DNA from: an uncultured Hyphomicrobiales bacterium
Lineage (GTDB): Bacteria; Pseudomonadota; Alphaproteobacteria; Rhizobiales; Beijerinckiaceae
Length of the DNA: 43,736 nucleotides
Direction: 5' to 3'
NCBI GenBank assembly: GCA_903889985.1
Contig: CAISZN010000249.1
Coordinates: forward strand, 1 to 43,736
Shown: in pieces, positions 32,660 to 40,847 of the stretch
Layout of the letters: every line of letters begins with the position of its first letter
Numbering within the stretch: position 1 is the stretch's first letter
Position numbers and translations under genes: made by a program
Notes under the pieces: generated by a model
What the model saw: only the letters and a program-made list of their open reading frames with translations
Databases searched by the model: none
Told to the model about the DNA's origin: nothing

Positions 32660-33433
32660 TCAGTCTACGAGGGTGACTTCGCCCTTACCCGCTGCCAGTG
32701 CGGTCTCGCGCTGCTTCATCGGATCAAGCTTGTCGAATTCTGTGCGGGTCACCGTGCGCTTGCCGCCGGTATTGCCGCTTCCGTTGGAACCTCCACCAGA
32801 TGCGCCAGTGCCCTTCAGGATATGATCCTTGTAGGGGTATTGGTCGATCAACAGCTCAAGAGCTTCATCGAAGCTGGCAAGCGCGCCGGGGTTGGATCGG
32901 GAATAGAGTTTGTTGCCGTTCGCGTCATAGGCAACGATGTCGTTGCCCTCGACCTTGAAGTTCTCACCAAAGCGCGCCTGCACCATGTCGGCAGGGATCG
33001 CGAGCTTTTCACCGATCATCTTCGACCGGGCGAAGCTGCCGCCGACCTTTTCCTGCACCAGGGCAGACTTGAACTGATCGCGCTCGGCAATGACCGGCGC
33101 ATACTTTTCCTCGACGGCCTTGATTGCCTCGGCCTTCACCCGATCAACTTCGCCAGCATCAACCAGCTTCTTGTCATCGAGGTTCTTGACCGTGTTCAGG
33201 GCCTTCAATGCGGCTGCCGGATCGGCAATGCCCTCGAAGGCCTTGAGCTGTGCGAGGGCTGTTTCCTTGGCTTCACGGTGGCCCTTGGCCTCGCCGTTCA
33301 GTCGGGAAATCGTCGCGACAGTCGCGGCGGCATCGAATGGGATCTCTTTTCCGTCGGGGTGGACGAATACCGGATTGCCGTCCTGAACCTCGGCGTAGGT
33401 CTTGCCTTCAATGGTGAGTGTTTTCAGTTTCAT
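32660..33433 (-). CDS. capsid scaffolding protein
   Basis: The 257-residue acidic/basic helical protein begins MKLKTLTIEGKTYAEVQDG, with a middle coiled region (GEAKGHREAKETALAQLKAFEG, then VKAEAIKAVEEKY) and a Gly/Ser-rich linker before a basic tail (GKRTVTRTEFDKLDP). This resembles the phage scaffold family found next to DUF4055 portals. It helps coat proteins assemble and is then removed. No protease motif is seen. Confidence 0.82.
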   Translation of the reverse strand: MKLKTLTIEGKTYAEVQDGNPVFVHPDGKEIPFDAAATVATISRLNGEAKGHREAKETALAQLKAFEGIADPAAALKALNTVKNLDDKKLVDAGEVDRVKAEAIKAVEEKYAPVIAERDQFKSALVQEKVGGSFARSKMIGEKLAIPADMVQARFGENFKVEGNDIVAYDANGNKLYSRSNPGALASFDEALELLIDQYPYKDHILKGTGASGGGSNGSGNTGGKRTVTRTEFDKLDPMKQRETALAAGKGEVTLVD

Positions 33434-33512
33434 GTGAGGTCATCCGACCGTTATTGGCGCATCCGCGCCGTGGCTCCGGCCTGCATCCGCAGAACCGGCA
33501 AGTGAGGACCGC

Positions 33513-34925
33513 TTATGCGGGCCCCGGTGAGCTTTTCGCCTGCTGCTCTTTGGCGCGGGCGGCTCGTTTTGCGTCGATGCGCGGGATTTCATCTTCCCAT
33601 TTCGTGTCGGCGGGGATGATGTCCATGCGCTTCAATTGGGTGTGGACCGTTTCCGGAGAAACATGGTCGCTATCGGCGGCCCGCAAGAGCAGATCGCCAG
33701 ATTTTTCGGACAGGTTCGCAGAGCCGAAGTCCTTATAAAGCTCGACCTCGGCGTCGAACTTCTGCCCCATGAACTCGCCAAGCAATTCGAGGCATTCCTC
33801 GATGCTTTCCTCGAAGTCTTCCGCGATTTGTTGCAGCGTCGAGCGGTTGCCCTCGTTGTCAGACGAGATCTGCGTGGCCGTGGTCACCGAAGGGCGCTGG
33901 ATCAGCAGCTCGGCGCCGGTCTGGCGCATCCGGTCTTCGAGATCTAGGACAGACTGACGCCCGGCCTCGATGGCCGCGCCGCTATGCTCGACGAACTTGA
34001 GGTCTGAATCCTTGTTCGTGGACCGGGCGGCGGATGCCGCACCCACGACTAGGTTGTCACTATCCCCGAAGCCCTTGGCAAAGAGGATCGGCACGCGGGC
34101 GACATGCAGGATGTTCTGCTGGTCGCTTGACGACTGCCAATGCTCGACGTTCTGATAGGCCAGATCAAGGAGCGGCGGCTTGCCAACGCCAAACCCGGCC
34201 TTGATGCCGTAGAAAAAGACGAAGGGGACCTTCTTGAGTGAAGTGCGGCCCTCTTCGAACATGAACCATTCGAGGGCGCCCACGCTCGACGTACGCTGAC
34301 GCCAAACTGACCAGCGGCCGGGCTCTAGGACGCGAACTTGCCGGACTTCCTTCTGGCCCCATGGGCCATCGTCTTCCTTGACGACTTCGAGCAAGCGAAG
34401 CTGTGCCAGGATAGCACCATCGCCACCCTCGGCAACGCGCCAGCCAAGGATTGACGAGGCGGTATATTGCGTCAGGTAGGGGCGGATGCCCGCTGCCTTC
34501 TCCTGCGCCTTGGTCTTGATGCCGCGCCCGCGCTTGGGGCTGTCCACGAGGACGCCCATCAGGCCGTATTGCAGGCAGTTGACCATGACCTGCGCCATGA
34601 ATGGTTGCAGGTCGGTACGATAGCGGTCGATGTCTTCGAACAGGTCTTGGACTTCGGCCGGCGTGTTGTCGCCAATCGTCATGGGCCGTGAGAATGGCTT
34701 GGCGGCCATCACGGCGGTTGTGCGGCTGAACGCGGGGAAGAGGACGGCAGATTTGAGCCGGGCCTTGTAGCTATCCTCGTGCTCGGAAGGGAACTTGGGC
34801 AGGAATTGCTCGCCAGCGGCGCGCATGGCGCCAGAACCGGCCACAAGCGCGTCGATCATGGGCCATGGCTGGCTCATGGCCGCGACTAGCGGCGACTTGC
34901 TGTCAACCTCGAATTGCAGCGCCAT
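33513..34925 (-). CDS. portal protein (DUF4055 type)
   Basis: The 470-residue protein follows the terminase large subunit. It has DUF4055-like blocks: MIDALVAGSGAMRAAGEQFLPKFP, RLKSAVLFPAFSRTTAVMAAKPFSRP, a middle with ARVPILFAKGFG, and a helical C-terminal part with TQISSDNEGNRSTLQQIAEDFEES. It would form the dodecameric ring for DNA entry and exit. It is shorter than many portals because this family lacks a long C-terminal barrel. Confidence 0.88.
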   Translation of the reverse strand: MALQFEVDSKSPLVAAMSQPWPMIDALVAGSGAMRAAGEQFLPKFPSEHEDSYKARLKSAVLFPAFSRTTAVMAAKPFSRPMTIGDNTPAEVQDLFEDIDRYRTDLQPFMAQVMVNCLQYGLMGVLVDSPKRGRGIKTKAQEKAAGIRPYLTQYTASSILGWRVAEGGDGAILAQLRLLEVVKEDDGPWGQKEVRQVRVLEPGRWSVWRQRTSSVGALEWFMFEEGRTSLKKVPFVFFYGIKAGFGVGKPPLLDLAYQNVEHWQSSSDQQNILHVARVPILFAKGFGDSDNLVVGAASAARSTNKDSDLKFVEHSGAAIEAGRQSVLDLEDRMRQTGAELLIQRPSVTTATQISSDNEGNRSTLQQIAEDFEESIEECLELLGEFMGQKFDAEVELYKDFGSANLSEKSGDLLLRAADSDHVSPETVHTQLKRMDIIPADTKWEDEIPRIDAKRAARAKEQQAKSSPGPA

Positions 34926-34931
34926 GGTGCC

Positions 34932-36173
34932 TCAGAGCCGGAGCGGTGTGACGGAGGACGAGATCGCCCGGCGGAGGCTTTCGAGAGCATACCGGAGGGC
35001 GTCAATCGTGTGGTTTTTCTTGTCCTCTAGGACAGGAAGAACCTCGCCCGTCAGCTTGTCCGTCTTGAATGAATAGAGGGCCAGCTCGTCTATGACGTGC
35101 CGGCAGCGGGGGTGTACCTTGATGTCGTAGCTCTTGAGGAACTCGATGCCGTCCATGACGGATGACGGGCCCTTGAGAGCTGGCACGATCCTTGGGAAGC
35201 CGTGCCGTTGCATGTAGTCGATGGTTTCAGGCCGGGCGCTGTCGGCAGTGATCTGCCAGGCTTGCGGGTTCCAGTCTTTGAGGCCTTCGGGCGACTTGGC
35301 GAACAGGTCAGGGGTGCGGTCGATCTCGCATCCGACCTTGTACACCTCGCCGTCAACGTAGAGCGTGCGATCCTTGATCCAGCATCGGATCAGGACGGTC
35401 GGGTCGATAGAGAAGCCCCAGTCGGCGCCGAAGTAGAAGCGGGCATCGGCTGGGGTGGTAAACTCTTCCACAGCCCAATTCCGGAAGACGCGGGCTTCTG
35501 AATTGCGCTGATACTCGCCAAGCCAGACGTGGGCATATTTGTCAGGATCGCGGGCCCTGTCGCGCTCCATGTCTTTTTGGAGCGACGTGCCGGAGAACCA
35601 TGGGTTGTCGAAGTAATTGACCTTCCGGCAGATGAAGTCGGGGTCGCCTTCATTATCCCGAAAGAGCTTATCGACTGGGTCCTTTTCCTTTTCCGGGTTC
35701 CATGAGAACCACATTTCGGCGTCAGCCGCGCGAAATGTAGGCGTGACCAGATTGAGCGACCGCTGCGAGACGCTTTGGGCCTCATCGGTCCAGAGTCGGT
35801 TGAACCCTTCGAGCGATTTTATGGAATTCGTCGTGTGCTTTTGAAGGCCCCGGAAAATGATCAGGCTGTCATGTGGCCCGGTGATTTCGCGCTCGGTGAT
35901 GCGGAACAGATGCCCGACGCCGTGCTGGGCGATCTTGTCCTCAATGAGTTGCTTCGAGGATTCATCAATCGAGTTCAGGACTTCGCGGGCGCATACCGCC
36001 CGGACGTGGCCCGCCAGGATATGCTCGACTAGGAGTTCTCCGAAGAAGTGCGTCTTGCCGGAGCCTCGGCCACCATAGGCACCCTTGTATCGGGCTGGGC
36101 GCAGGAATGGCAGGAACGCTCTAGGCGTCTGGATTTGCAGGGTCGATGATGACACGCTCGATCCTGTGGACAT
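34932..36173 (-). CDS. terminase large subunit (terminase_3 type)
   Basis: The 413-residue protein has Walker A GGRGSGKT (34-41), Walker B near LWTDEA (127-132) and a C-terminal RNase H-like nuclease with acidic residues in GADWGF (D251), TADSARPE (D311) and HTIDALRYALE. It drives packaging and cuts the concatemer. It overlaps the small-subunit gene by 53 nt. An alternative GTG start at 36155 has a better AGGA site 6 nt upstream. Confidence 0.94.
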   Translation of the reverse strand: MSTGSSVSSSTLQIQTPRAFLPFLRPARYKGAYGGRGSGKTHFFGELLVEHILAGHVRAVCAREVLNSIDESSKQLIEDKIAQHGVGHLFRITEREITGPHDSLIIFRGLQKHTTNSIKSLEGFNRLWTDEAQSVSQRSLNLVTPTFRAADAEMWFSWNPEKEKDPVDKLFRDNEGDPDFICRKVNYFDNPWFSGTSLQKDMERDRARDPDKYAHVWLGEYQRNSEARVFRNWAVEEFTTPADARFYFGADWGFSIDPTVLIRCWIKDRTLYVDGEVYKVGCEIDRTPDLFAKSPEGLKDWNPQAWQITADSARPETIDYMQRHGFPRIVPALKGPSSVMDGIEFLKSYDIKVHPRCRHVIDELALYSFKTDKLTGEVLPVLEDKKNHTIDALRYALESLRRAISSSVTPLRL

Positions 36174-36522
36174 GCTGCATCGGGCCGCCGTCCGGGCCTG
36201 CGGTCTTGTCGATGATCAGTCCGAGGACTTTTGCCTTGCCCATAGTTGCGGCGACTGCGGCGGATGCAGAATTGGATTGGCGGGCGAAGGCCCGGTCTTC
36301 ATCGAGCTGCCTAGCGATGTCAGAGACGGTCACAGCGGCCTTCTCTGCCGCCTTACTCAAAATCTCCTCAATTCTACTCCGGACGCGCTCATTTGCGCTC
36401 AACCGGGCGGCGTTTGAACGGTGTTCGCTGTATCCTGCAATGACATAGGCCTCATCGGCCGTTTTGCCCTTGGCAAGCTCCTGAGCGAACCGTTCGTGTT
36501 TGGAATTGAGGATCACTGCCAT
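36121..36522 (-). CDS. terminase small subunit
   Basis: The 133-residue protein begins MAVILNSKHERFAQELAKGK and contains AYVIAGYSEHRSNAARLSAN, a typical small-subunit HTH region (terminase_2-like), followed by a coiled segment (RSRIEEILSKAAEKAAVT). It would bind the packaging site. It overlaps the large-subunit gene and a short membrane ORF upstream. Confidence 0.88.
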   Translation of the reverse strand: MAVILNSKHERFAQELAKGKTADEAYVIAGYSEHRSNAARLSANERVRSRIEEILSKAAEKAAVTVSDIARQLDEDRAFARQSNSASAAVAATMGKAKVLGLIIDKTAGPDGGPMQHVHRIERVIIDPANPDA

Positions 36523-36587
36523 GACTGGTCATCGGTGAAGGCTGCGAGGATAGCCGCAGCGAGGAAGGCGAGGGCTTTAGCCACCAT
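36513..36587 (-). CDS. 24-residue membrane microprotein (tentative)
   Basis: This short ORF reads MVAKALAFLAAAILAAF followed by TDDQSWQ, one hydrophobic helix with a polar end. Its start overlaps the stop of the upstream gene and its end overlaps the terminase small-subunit start by 10 nt. It may be a real microprotein, or simply a coupling element for terminase translation. Confidence 0.35.
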   Translation of the reverse strand: MVAKALAFLAAAILAAFTDDQSWQ

Positions 36588-36798
36588 TCCGCAGTGCATC
36601 CGTGCGGAATGGGGCCAGCCGGGCGTCTGCTGCCTCTAGGGCGGCTTGCAGCGCCGGATTGGGTTCGGTCACGAGACCGAAGGTGTTTGGGATCTGCTTG
36701 GCGACAGCGCGGCGGACAAGGTCGTGGGATGAGACCAGCCGTGGGCGCACCGGGTTACAGCGGAAGCAGGTGCAGGCGTCTTGGTGTTCGTCCTGCAT
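36577..36798 (-). CDS. hypothetical small protein with CxxC-like motif
   Basis: The 73-residue protein starts MQDEHQDACTCFRCNPVRPR, with C-x-C-x2-C, then a helical part (LVRRAVAKQIPNTFGLV) and NPALQAALEAADARLAPF. The Cys cluster suggests metal binding. I used the ATG at 36798, since the longer ORF-track frame runs through the zinc-ribbon gene. It lies in a run of microproteins before the terminase. Confidence 0.65.
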   Translation of the reverse strand: MQDEHQDACTCFRCNPVRPRLVSSHDLVRRAVAKQIPNTFGLVTEPNPALQAALEAADARLAPFRTDALRNGG

Positions 36799-36802
36799 GG
36801 GG

Positions 36803-36982
36803 TCAGTCCTTGACGATGCGCTTCCATCTTTTCCGGCAGGATGGCTCGGAGCATTGGACTTTGGCGCTTGCCTCGCCTTGGCGGCGGATGACGAAGACGG
36901 GCTTTTGCTCAGGGCAGATGCAGGGCGTGGATGCGATGGCGGTGTCTGAGGGCGTTGGGACGACCTGTGGCCTTGGGAGCAT
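36803..36982 (-). CDS. zinc-ribbon-like microprotein
   Basis: This 59-residue ORF is just too short for the track. It reads MLPRPQVVPTPSDTAIAST, then CICPEQKPVFVIRRQGEA, then QCSEPSCRKRWKRIVKD. Two Cys pairs (C-x-C and C-x4-C) about 26 residues apart, with basic residues at the end, look like a zinc ribbon that may bind nucleic acid. It starts 4 nt after a membrane microprotein stop. Confidence 0.65.
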   Translation of the reverse strand: MLPRPQVVPTPSDTAIASTPCICPEQKPVFVIRRQGEASAKVQCSEPSCRKRWKRIVKD

Positions 36983-36986
36983 CGGG

Positions 36987-37079
36987 TTATCCCGCGATCA
37001 GGATCAGGGAGGCCCAAATGAGGGCGAAGATGATGAAAAGCGTAGCGAGGCCGCGTGCGGCTTCAGGGTCGAGGTCCAT
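36987..37079 (-). CDS. single-pass membrane microprotein
   Basis: A 30-residue ORF, MDLDPEAARGLATLFIIFA followed by LIWASLILIAG, with an acidic start and one strong membrane helix. An in-frame ATG at 37112 would add 11 residues. It is followed after 4 nt by the zinc-ribbon gene. Small membrane proteins of this size occur in phage early and packaging regions, but the role is unknown. Confidence 0.5.
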   Translation of the reverse strand: MDLDPEAARGLATLFIIFALIWASLILIAG

Positions 37080-37171
37080 GGGTATCAGCCGTCCGGTTGA
37101 GGGGCCCGGCATCTAGCGCCCGGCGCGTCCGCGAGGCGCGTCACTGGTCAGCCCAGCGGCTGAAACGGTAT

Positions 37172-37360
37172 TCAGGCGAGGGAAGCCTCGACCTCACGAT
37201 ATGGGACGCGGAGCTGGGCCGCGATGGCCGTCCGGGTTACCCCTCGCGCGTGCAGGCGACGGACTTCCGCCCGGCTTTCCTCGGAGATGATGATGGCCCG
37301 AGGCGTTGGCGCCCGAACCGCCGATTTCCGCCAGCTTTCGTGCTTCGAGTGAGCGCCCAT
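37172..37360 (-). CDS. small HTH protein
   Basis: The 62-residue basic protein has a helix-turn-helix in its second half: SEESRAEVRRLHARGVTRTAIAAQLRVPYREVEASL. It resembles the short Hin/resolvase-like HTH proteins that precede terminase genes. A terminator lies just upstream, so it may be transcribed from its own promoter. A regulator or a packaging helper is possible. Confidence 0.7.
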   Translation of the reverse strand: MGAHSKHESWRKSAVRAPTPRAIIISEESRAEVRRLHARGVTRTAIAAQLRVPYREVEASLA

Positions 37361-37373
37361 GGTGCCCCGCTGA

Positions 37374-37411
37374 AACGAAAAAGCGCCCGAGAGGTGGTCC
37401 CTCCGGGCGCA
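37374..37411 (-). terminator. rho-independent terminator
   Basis: On the minus strand GCGCCCG (with AG/CT continuation) pairs with CGGGCGC, followed by TTTTTCGTTT. It lies after the 37460-38053 gene and separates early from packaging genes. Confidence 0.82.
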
Positions 37412-37459
37412 ATTCTGATAGTACGATCTCTGACGACGATGCCTAGACGCTCAAAATGA

Positions 37460-38053
37460 TCAAGCCATTTTATTGAGCCTACCATCCAGTTTTCCAAGCT
37501 CGGTGGAAATGATCCACAGCCCGTTGAGGACCCGAGGCACGTCGGCGTGGGGGGCTTCAAGCTCATCGAGGACAAGCAAGCTGATCCAGATCCACCCCGC
37601 GACCCCAACTTCGACCTCGATGCGCCGGCGGATGGTTTCGTCCTGCTTGCGCCAAGCGGCTAGGGCGGCCATGGACGGCCCTTCCCCGGTTCCGGGCGTC
37701 TCGGGTGGTGCATTGTGGACTTGGGCGCCCCAGCCCGCCCGCCACTTGTTTACGATGCCCAAATAGGAGATGGCCGCCCCATAGTAGATTTCCCGGCGGG
37801 CCTTGTCCTGCATGTTGCGGAGCAGGAACCGGCCGATAGGGCTTTCGATCATCTTGCTTTCGGCGTCGTTCATCTTTGAGGTGCCCAGGAACTCCCTGCG
37901 ATGGGGCTGGGACTGGACGATTGACATCACATCGTCCTGCTTCTCCCGCTCCATGGCGTTGAGTGCCGCGACGACGTTCGGGTTCTTGTTCGGGCGGTGA
38001 ATGCGGCCGTTGGGTTCACGAATGCCGGGCTTGCGCTTGGGACCGGGTGCCAT
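37460..38053 (-). CDS. hypothetical phage protein
   Basis: The 197-residue protein begins MAPGPKRKPGIREPNGRI, a basic Pro/Lys-rich start often seen in phage proteins near terminases. It is then helical (AALNAMEREKQDDVMSIV, ESKMIESPIGRFLLR, ARREIYYGAAISYLGIVNKW) and ends in HADVPRVLNGLWIISTELGKLD. The ATG at 38053 has GGGAGAA upstream. The longer track start would cross a terminator. No known family is named here. Confidence 0.7.
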   Translation of the reverse strand: MAPGPKRKPGIREPNGRIHRPNKNPNVVAALNAMEREKQDDVMSIVQSQPHRREFLGTSKMNDAESKMIESPIGRFLLRNMQDKARREIYYGAAISYLGIVNKWRAGWGAQVHNAPPETPGTGEGPSMAALAAWRKQDETIRRRIEVEVGVAGWIWISLLVLDELEAPHADVPRVLNGLWIISTELGKLDGRLNKMA

Positions 38054-38082
38054 GGGGTTCTCCCGCGATGATAGGTGGAACG

Positions 38083-38118
38083 CAAAAACACCGGACAACG
38101 CGGGCATCCCCGTCCGGT
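38083..38118 (-). terminator. probable rho-independent terminator
   Basis: On the minus strand ACCGGAC and GTCCGGT form a 7-bp stem around an inner GGG/CCC, followed by GTTTTTG. It lies between the zinc-finger/HTH gene stop (38147) and the next gene start (38053). Confidence 0.65.
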
Positions 38119-38146
38119 AAAACGCCATGATCTCTAAATGTGAGGA

Positions 38147-38845
38147 TCAGCGACCAAACCGCGCCCGCGCCTCCTGGAGCTTTACCATCGCCGTCAGAAG
38201 GTCGTCCTTGACTTTGGTGTATCCATTTCCGGCTGCGGCAACGATTTCACTTGCTTGGCGATAGGCATCTGAAAGCCTGTTTTCGATTACTTCGGCAGCC
38301 TTGATTGCAACCTCAGCCTGCTTCACCGCATCGGCCATTTCGCTGTCAAAAGCTGGCCCGAAAATTTCTTCACGAAGCTTAGACACCCATGCGCGCGGAA
38401 CACCCAAGTCTTTAGCCACCCGCTCGTCAGACCATCCCTTATCGTACCCGGTCCGCTCGTCGATATAGATCTCGTTCAGCTTGGCGACGACGATCCGGCT
38501 ATCTTCCCGGCTCATTTCACGAGGAGGTTCGGCGGTGACCTTTGGGGCTTGCTCTGGGGTCATGATGATCAATCCTGCTTTACTGAATGCACCAGCAATC
38601 GGTTCAACTTTGCGCTTGCTGGCCTTTTTTATGCAGGCCGGGCACAAGTCCCCTTTTGGCGATGTCCCGACTTCCCATCCCCTCTCTGTGAACTTCTTGC
38701 GCACCATTTCTGGCGGGAGGTTGCCAGCGTGCCCCGCTGCAACAACGGAATCTGCGGTGCGGCACATTGAGCACTTCAGTTCATAACCGGGCTTTTTTGC
38801 GCCTGGCCCGTAGCCAACTCCTGTGCGATCAAAAAAACGTGCCAT
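38147..38845 (-). CDS. zinc-finger plus HTH DNA-binding protein
   Basis: The 232-residue protein has two Cys pairs (KCSMCRTAD and LCPACIKKA) that may bind zinc, then an HTH-like region (YDKGWSDERVAKDLGVPRAWVSKLREEIFG) and a long C-terminal coiled coil (VKQAEVAIKAAEVIENRLSD). A regulator or replication accessory is likely. I prefer the ATG at 38845 (AGAGGG upstream). The ATG at 38878, which overlaps the previous stop as ATGA, is an almost equal choice. Confidence 0.75.
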   Translation of the reverse strand: MARFFDRTGVGYGPGAKKPGYELKCSMCRTADSVVAAGHAGNLPPEMVRKKFTERGWEVGTSPKGDLCPACIKKASKRKVEPIAGAFSKAGLIIMTPEQAPKVTAEPPREMSREDSRIVVAKLNEIYIDERTGYDKGWSDERVAKDLGVPRAWVSKLREEIFGPAFDSEMADAVKQAEVAIKAAEVIENRLSDAYRQASEIVAAAGNGYTKVKDDLLTAMVKLQEARARFGR

Positions 38846-38874
38846 GATTGCGCCCTCTTTTTTTAATTGAAAAT

Positions 38875-39828
38875 TCATGCGGCCACCCCTTCCCGCCTGC
38901 GATAGAACCCGAGCTTGCCCGTTGACGGATGCTTGCAGACCAACTGCCGGGTGAGAGACCCTTTGGGGCCATCCATAGCCTGCGTAAACTCTTCTGTGCC
39001 TTCCTCGATAAATGTTAGCCCAGTTGCCGGTTTCTCGCCGGTATCCGCGTGACGGGTGGGGTCTTGGATGATCTTCGCCATGAATGCCCACACGCGGGGC
39101 GGTTGCTGGCCACGTTCGCGCATCAGCTTGGCCTGCGTCCGCATCAGCGGCAGGATGCGATCATCAAGATCGACGCCAGACTGGACGAGATCCACGATTG
39201 CGCTGATGCCATCGGTCGCCTGCCAGCCGGTGGCTTCCCGGCATCGCCGTTCCAATTCCAAAACATCGAATGCAGTCGCCGCCGCAGGATCGTAGGGCGG
39301 CGGCGGATTATCTTTCTTTAAGGATATGTCCCGTCCCGTCCCGTCCCGTCTATGGGACCTCGTTACGTCGCACGTCTCGTCATCGTTACGGTCATCGTTA
39401 CGGTCGTCTGACGGTGACGTTGGTGGATCGTCATGATGTGGCTTTTTACGGCGGGCCTCCGTCGCCTTAGCGGTTCGCTCCTTGCGCTCGGCCTTGCGCT
39501 GGGCAGCGCGCAGGACGTCTTCGCAGAGCGTCTTGTGATACAAACGGCCGTCCGAGCATTCAACAAAGCCGCGCATGGCCATTGCCCGGACCTTCTTCCA
39601 CTTCGCTCCTGCGCCTGAGAAGGCCGCCAGCACCTTGTCATCGTTTGGGAGCGATCCAGGTGGCGTTTGGGTCCAGGCGCGGCACCAGAGCGACATCGCA
39701 GCCTTGAATTCGTCGCCTGACGAAACGGCCCACAGTTCAGACGAGAGTAGCTGCTGCACGTTCATCATGAAGCAGTCAAATCCACTGATGTCGGTATCAG
39801 CGGGAACAAATGGGTCTGGCTTGCTCAT
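38875..39828 (-). CDS. replication protein, DUF1376 type
   Basis: The 317-residue protein has a DUF1376-like N-terminus: FDCFMMNVQQLLSSELWAVSSGD, AMSLWCRAWTQTPPGSLPNDDKVLAAFSGAG and DGRLYHKTLCEDV. A basic, Asp/Arg-rich linker follows, then a C-terminal helical part. Proteins of this kind sit in phage replication modules near initiators and are thought to act like a helicase loader or initiator. GGAAGG lies before the ATG at 39828. The start overlaps the stop of the amber-interrupted ORF. Confidence 0.82.
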   Translation of the reverse strand: MSKPDPFVPADTDISGFDCFMMNVQQLLSSELWAVSSGDEFKAAMSLWCRAWTQTPPGSLPNDDKVLAAFSGAGAKWKKVRAMAMRGFVECSDGRLYHKTLCEDVLRAAQRKAERKERTAKATEARRKKPHHDDPPTSPSDDRNDDRNDDETCDVTRSHRRDGTGRDISLKKDNPPPPYDPAAATAFDVLELERRCREATGWQATDGISAIVDLVQSGVDLDDRILPLMRTQAKLMRERGQQPPRVWAFMAKIIQDPTRHADTGEKPATGLTFIEEGTEEFTQAMDGPKGSLTRQLVCKHPSTGKLGFYRRREGVAA

Positions 39829-40016
39829 GCCGCTGCCTTCCTTTCCATCGCCGCGACCACCCAAAGAGTGACCGCGAGCTTCATCTGGTATCTTTCAATC
39901 TCATGGTCAGGGCGCCTCTTCGGCCCGGACGAAAAGCGGTTGAGCCAATCCTAAAAACCAAGCGCAATCAGGCGCATTTCCGTGATCGCGATCTCTAGGG
40001 TGATTGGCCCGGCCAT
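39825..40016 (-). pseudogene. small ORF interrupted by an in-frame amber codon
   Basis: Reading from ATG at 40016, 21 codons (MAGPITLEIAITEMRLIALGF) are followed by TAG (39951-39953). The same frame then stays open for 41 more codons (DWLNRFSSGPKRRPDHE..., then YQMKLAVTLWVVAAMERKAAA) to a TGA that overlaps the next ATG as ATGA. The part after the amber looks like typical small phage proteins. The gene fills the gap between initiator and DUF1376 gene exactly. It may be a decayed gene, a suppressed amber or a sequence error. Confidence 0.6.
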
Positions 40017-40018
40017 GG

Positions 40019-40663
40019 TTACGCGGCCGTATCAGCCGCGCGTGGACGGCGGATCGTTCCACGGCAGCACTCGGCAGCAAGGTACTTGTTGAACGGTGTC
40101 GGCTGGACCTTGCCCTCTTTCAGAAGGCGCTCGTGCTTCGCGGCACCGTGAATGATGGTCGAGTGATCACGACCCCCACATTGCCGACCGATCTCTGGGT
40201 ACGAATACCGGCCCAGTCCTTTCAGCAGATGATAAGTCTCATGTCTGGCCTGGACGAAGATTTGGCTACGACGAGGGCCTATCAGGTCATCCTTTTTTAT
40301 ATTCCGAAGGGCACAGATGTATTTGATGATCTCGCGGACGTTCATCTCATTGAACGATTCCGGCACGAAATGTGCCTCGCCATCCGGCGCGAACTCTGAT
40401 GCCACGAAAAGGAAGTCCCGCACCCGAGGGGATACCGTTCCTTTCGGCGCACCTATGACCTGCGTCTGTTCCTGCGGAACACCTATGTTGCGAAACACCG
40501 GCTCGCTGAAATTGACCGCTGGGCCGTTGTCAACCTTTGCGGGGCGATCTGGCACCTGCCGGACATCCCTGGCGGCGGCGGCCATACGCTCCCGGCGTTC
40601 CTTGGCCCTCTGCTGCCAATTGTCCGGCGTCCACCCGTCGTTGATTGCCTCAACCATGCTCAT
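40019..40663 (-). CDS. DnaA domain IV-like replication initiator
   Basis: The 214-residue protein ends with the DnaA C-terminal DNA-binding signature (GGRDHSTIIHGAAKHERL), preceded by REIIKYICALRNIKKDDLIGPRRSQIFVQARHETYHLLKG. It lacks the AAA+ part of DnaA. Such proteins may bind DnaA boxes and direct the host replication machinery to the phage origin, or block host initiation. The ATG at 40663 has AAGGGGG upstream and overlaps the HTH gene by 14 nt. Confidence 0.88.
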   Translation of the reverse strand: MSMVEAINDGWTPDNWQQRAKERRERMAAAARDVRQVPDRPAKVDNGPAVNFSEPVFRNIGVPQEQTQVIGAPKGTVSPRVRDFLFVASEFAPDGEAHFVPESFNEMNVREIIKYICALRNIKKDDLIGPRRSQIFVQARHETYHLLKGLGRYSYPEIGRQCGGRDHSTIIHGAAKHERLLKEGKVQPTPFNKYLAAECCRGTIRRPRAADTAA

Positions 40664-40847
40664 GATTATTCCCCCTTGACGCTTCACGAATGGAACTTAG
40701 GACGTTGTAAACGGTTGATTCCCTGACGCCGACAAAGCGGGAAATCTCAATAGTGTCGTACCTGCGCCGCCACATGGATCGGATGGTGATGACCTGCTGT
40801 TCGGTGAGGTAAGGAAAAGGATTGGAAGGAACTGCGGCGAGGCTCAT
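40650..40847 (-). CDS. small HTH regulator
   Basis: The 65-residue protein contains a helix-turn-helix: LTEQQVITIRSMWRRRYDTIEISRFVGVRESTVYNVLSSIREA. GGAGGG lies 5 nt before the ATG at 40847, which overlaps the 48-residue gene as ATGA. The longer track start is a shadow. It probably regulates early transcription or aids replication. Confidence 0.8.
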   Translation of the reverse strand: MSLAAVPSNPFPYLTEQQVITIRSMWRRRYDTIEISRFVGVRESTVYNVLSSIREASRGNNHEHG

